Assembly: GCA_030748485.1 (NCBI GenBank) | Contig: JASMLW010000005.1 | Location: 1 to 35,670 of the forward strand | Length of the DNA: 35,670 bases | Direction of reading: 5' to 3' | DNA from: Pirellulaceae bacterium | Lineage (GTDB): Bacteria > Planctomycetota > Planctomycetia > Pirellulales > Pirellulaceae | In this document: positions 34,253 through 35,670 of the stretch, one piece after another | Numbering within the stretch: the stretch's first letter is position 1 | Layout of the letters: every line of letters begins with the position of its first letter | The notes under the pieces: generated by a model | What the model saw: only the letters and a program-made list of their open reading frames with translations | What the model was told of the DNA's origin: nothing | Database searches by the model: none | Translations under genes and position numbers: made by a program

Positions 34253-35557
34253 ATGCGAATTCGAGCGAAATATAGACAGGCAATCTACAGTGGGGCCGTT
34301 CTGACGTTCTTGTTGGCGGCCTGGTCGAGTGGACCGGTTGCCTATGCGGATGGCGTTTTGATCTCACCGCGAATCAACGCCAAGCAGATGCCGCAGGACT
34401 TCCGCGTCGAGGCGATGAAGTTCACCGGGCCCGCCGGCGACGGCAGGCGAGGGTCGGCGGGCTTTGTCCTGCAGTCCAGAGAGTTCGTCAAGGACGCGGG
34501 CACGAAACTCTCGTTCGCGTTCGAACGCGATGTGACTGGATACGGCGTCCAGATCATTCATCCGCTCGCGGCGGGGCACGTTGTTGTTTCGATCCACTCG
34601 CGCGGCGTCACCGTTCACCGCGGCGGTCCCTGGGGCTCCATCGGATGGGGCGATCCGGCGACCAGCGACAAAGTGGAACTGAACAACGGGATCGACGATG
34701 TCATCAAACTGCAACCCGGCGAACCGCATCAGATCAGCAGCGCGCTGTCTCCGGATGGCTCGTACGAGTTGTCGATCAATGAGAAGACGATCTGTCGACA
34801 CAAAGTCGATGGCGCTAAACCACTAGTGCTCGAAGTGCCGCGGAAGCACTCTGTCTGGGGAGGATCCGGATGGGATCGAACGCAGTTTACCGGCGACGGT
34901 TTCGAGCCGGTGTTGCAGGCCGGCCATGTCGGGGTGATCCTCGGGCCGATGGACGGATCCGGGCTAAAGCAGAATGTCCAGAACATTACCCTGGAGCCGG
35001 TTCCCGGTCCCGTCCCGGCCACTCAAGCTCCCGATAAGTTTTTGCCTCTGCTTCGCGCCGTCGATCAAGCCCGTGAGTTCAAAAAGCTGGTCAGGTCACG
35101 AACGGCCGGCGGAGGCGGCGGCGGAAGTTTTGAACCCGGACTGAGCAAACCCTCTTTGCTCATCGGTCTCGAATACACCACCTCGACATTCTACGGCGGC
35201 CACTTGACGGTGAAGTCCGTGCGGCCGATCTACATGACGCCGGACGGCGAGGAGTTGGGCGTCTGGCGCGGAGTTCCTCACGGCAAGGTGCGGCGCGTGC
35301 GAGCCGACGACGGCTATGTCGTGACGGCGATGGTGGCCAGGCACGGTCATCGAGTCGACGGCTTGCGACTGTTGTTCATGCGAGTCAGGGGCGATCGGTT
35401 GAATCCGGATGATACGCACCGCTCTGAATGGATCGGTGGTCGCGGCGGAGGTGGAGAGCGGCTGTTCGGCGCTTACGGCAATCCGGTAGTCGACATCTTC
35501 GGCCGCACGGGACACGATGTCGACGCCTTCGGCTTCGTCCAAGTCGAAAGAAAGTGA
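34253..35557 (+). CDS. Secreted protein with a jacalin-like C-terminal domain
   Basis: A 434-residue protein from the ATG at 34253 (GGAG nine bases upstream). The signal peptide is about 1-32 (LTFLLAAWSSGPVAYA). The N-terminal half is a beta-sandwich (FVLQSREFV, KLSFAFERDVTGYGVQII, VVVSIHSRGVTVHR) of a type seen in planctomycete surface proteins. After about residue 300 the chain turns into a jacalin-like fold: a Gly-rich EWIGGRGGGGERL, then GNPVVDIFGRTGHDVDAFGF, the usual end of a jacalin repeat that binds sugars. Sugar binding is inferred from this motif only. I find no enzymatic residues. Its promoter lies in the region shared with the sulfatase. Confidence 0.75.
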   Translation: MRIRAKYRQAIYSGAVLTFLLAAWSSGPVAYADGVLISPRINAKQMPQDFRVEAMKFTGPAGDGRRGSAGFVLQSREFVKDAGTKLSFAFERDVTGYGVQIIHPLAAGHVVVSIHSRGVTVHRGGPWGSIGWGDPATSDKVELNNGIDDVIKLQPGEPHQISSALSPDGSYELSINEKTICRHKVDGAKPLVLEVPRKHSVWGGSGWDRTQFTGDGFEPVLQAGHVGVILGPMDGSGLKQNVQNITLEPVPGPVPATQAPDKFLPLLRAVDQAREFKKLVRSRTAGGGGGGSFEPGLSKPSLLIGLEYTTSTFYGGHLTVKSVRPIYMTPDGEELGVWRGVPHGKVRRVRADDGYVVTAMVARHGHRVDGLRLLFMRVRGDRLNPDDTHRSEWIGGRGGGGERLFGAYGNPVVDIFGRTGHDVDAFGFVQVERK

Positions 35558-35604
35558 ATCAACAAAGAAGGTCTCTTTGACCGTCGCCCGTCTGTCACGA
35601 TTCC

Positions 35605-35670
35605 TCGTGCCTTGGTGTCTTTGTGTGCGGTTTAAAGGAATCTCACGCAAGGCCACAAGGACACAAAGAA
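35605..35670. repeat. Partly inverted CTTTGTGT-type repeat cut by the window end
   Basis: The plus strand has CCTTGGTGTCTTTGTGTG near 35610-35627. Reading the minus strand from the end gives TTCTTTGTGTCCTTGTGGCC. The two share the CTTTGTGTC/CTTGTGG pattern in opposite orientation across a 15-25-bp centre. I recall similar repeats near gene ends in other bacterial genomes. The element continues beyond the window, so its full form is unknown. Confidence 0.5.

Noticed and set aside
1-35670. tRNA, rRNA or IS element
   Set aside because: No cloverleaf, rRNA core or transposase motif was found by reading both strands.

Overview
The window looks like a planctomycete chromosome, most likely order Pirellulales. 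The main clue is gene content. There are many secreted or periplasmic single-function proteins, including two DUF1501 proteins with Tat signals, two PQQ-type beta-propellers, an iduronate-2-sulfatase-like sulfatase, a DUF6807 (PmoA-like) protein, a phytanoyl-CoA dioxygenase, an SMP-30/gluconolactonase and a secreted CotH kinase. Operons are short, strands alternate often and the DNA is GC-rich. I see no rRNA, tRNA, CRISPR array, transposase or classical defence system.

Layout. 1-135 is the tail of a probable glycerophosphodiester phosphodiesterase. 242-6226 holds a secreted VWA protein, a large secreted carbohydrate-related protein and a PQQ propeller with two inserted EF-hands. 6350-8623 holds an orphan acidic protein, a frameshifted YjbR-like gene and a family 2 glycosyltransferase with a C-terminal Rossmann-like domain. 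8708-12134 is a divergent pair, a Tat-exported protein of unknown family and a secreted propeller, separated by about 460 bp of short repeats. 12144-16680 holds a membrane-anchored TAXI binding protein and two divergent DUF1501 genes. 16739-21562 holds a gluconolactonase, a tightly coupled TonB receptor and YfiR pair, and a VOC protein. 21857-24299 is a two-gene operon of exported helical proteins, both built from repeats of about 115 residues. 24547-26249 is a PQQ propeller whose stop codon is the first three bases of a hairpin-repeat array. 26250-33653 holds PhyH, CotH-ankyrin, a DapA-like protein, a DUF6807 protein and a sulfatase. 33654-35557 holds a broken small ORF and a secreted protein with a jacalin-like tail.

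How it fits together. Most genes suggest scavenging and breakdown of sulfated or decorated polysaccharides: outer-membrane uptake (TonB receptor), desulfation (sulfatase), and sugar-lactone or aldolase-type chemistry (gluconolactonase, DapA-like), alongside propeller and DUF1501 proteins whose substrates are unknown. This is inferred from families and not shown by the sequence.

The least explained features are: (i) a 253-bp array tiled without gaps by 28-bp and 19-bp units, whose long unit is a GCCA-loop hairpin that also occurs elsewhere in the window; (ii) the paired helical-repeat proteins; (iii) a DapA-fold protein that lacks both the Schiff-base lysine and the usual tyrosine; (iv) a secreted CotH kinase with an inserted beta-domain and ankyrin repeats; and (v) an inverted repeat straddling the -35 box of a DUF1501 promoter.
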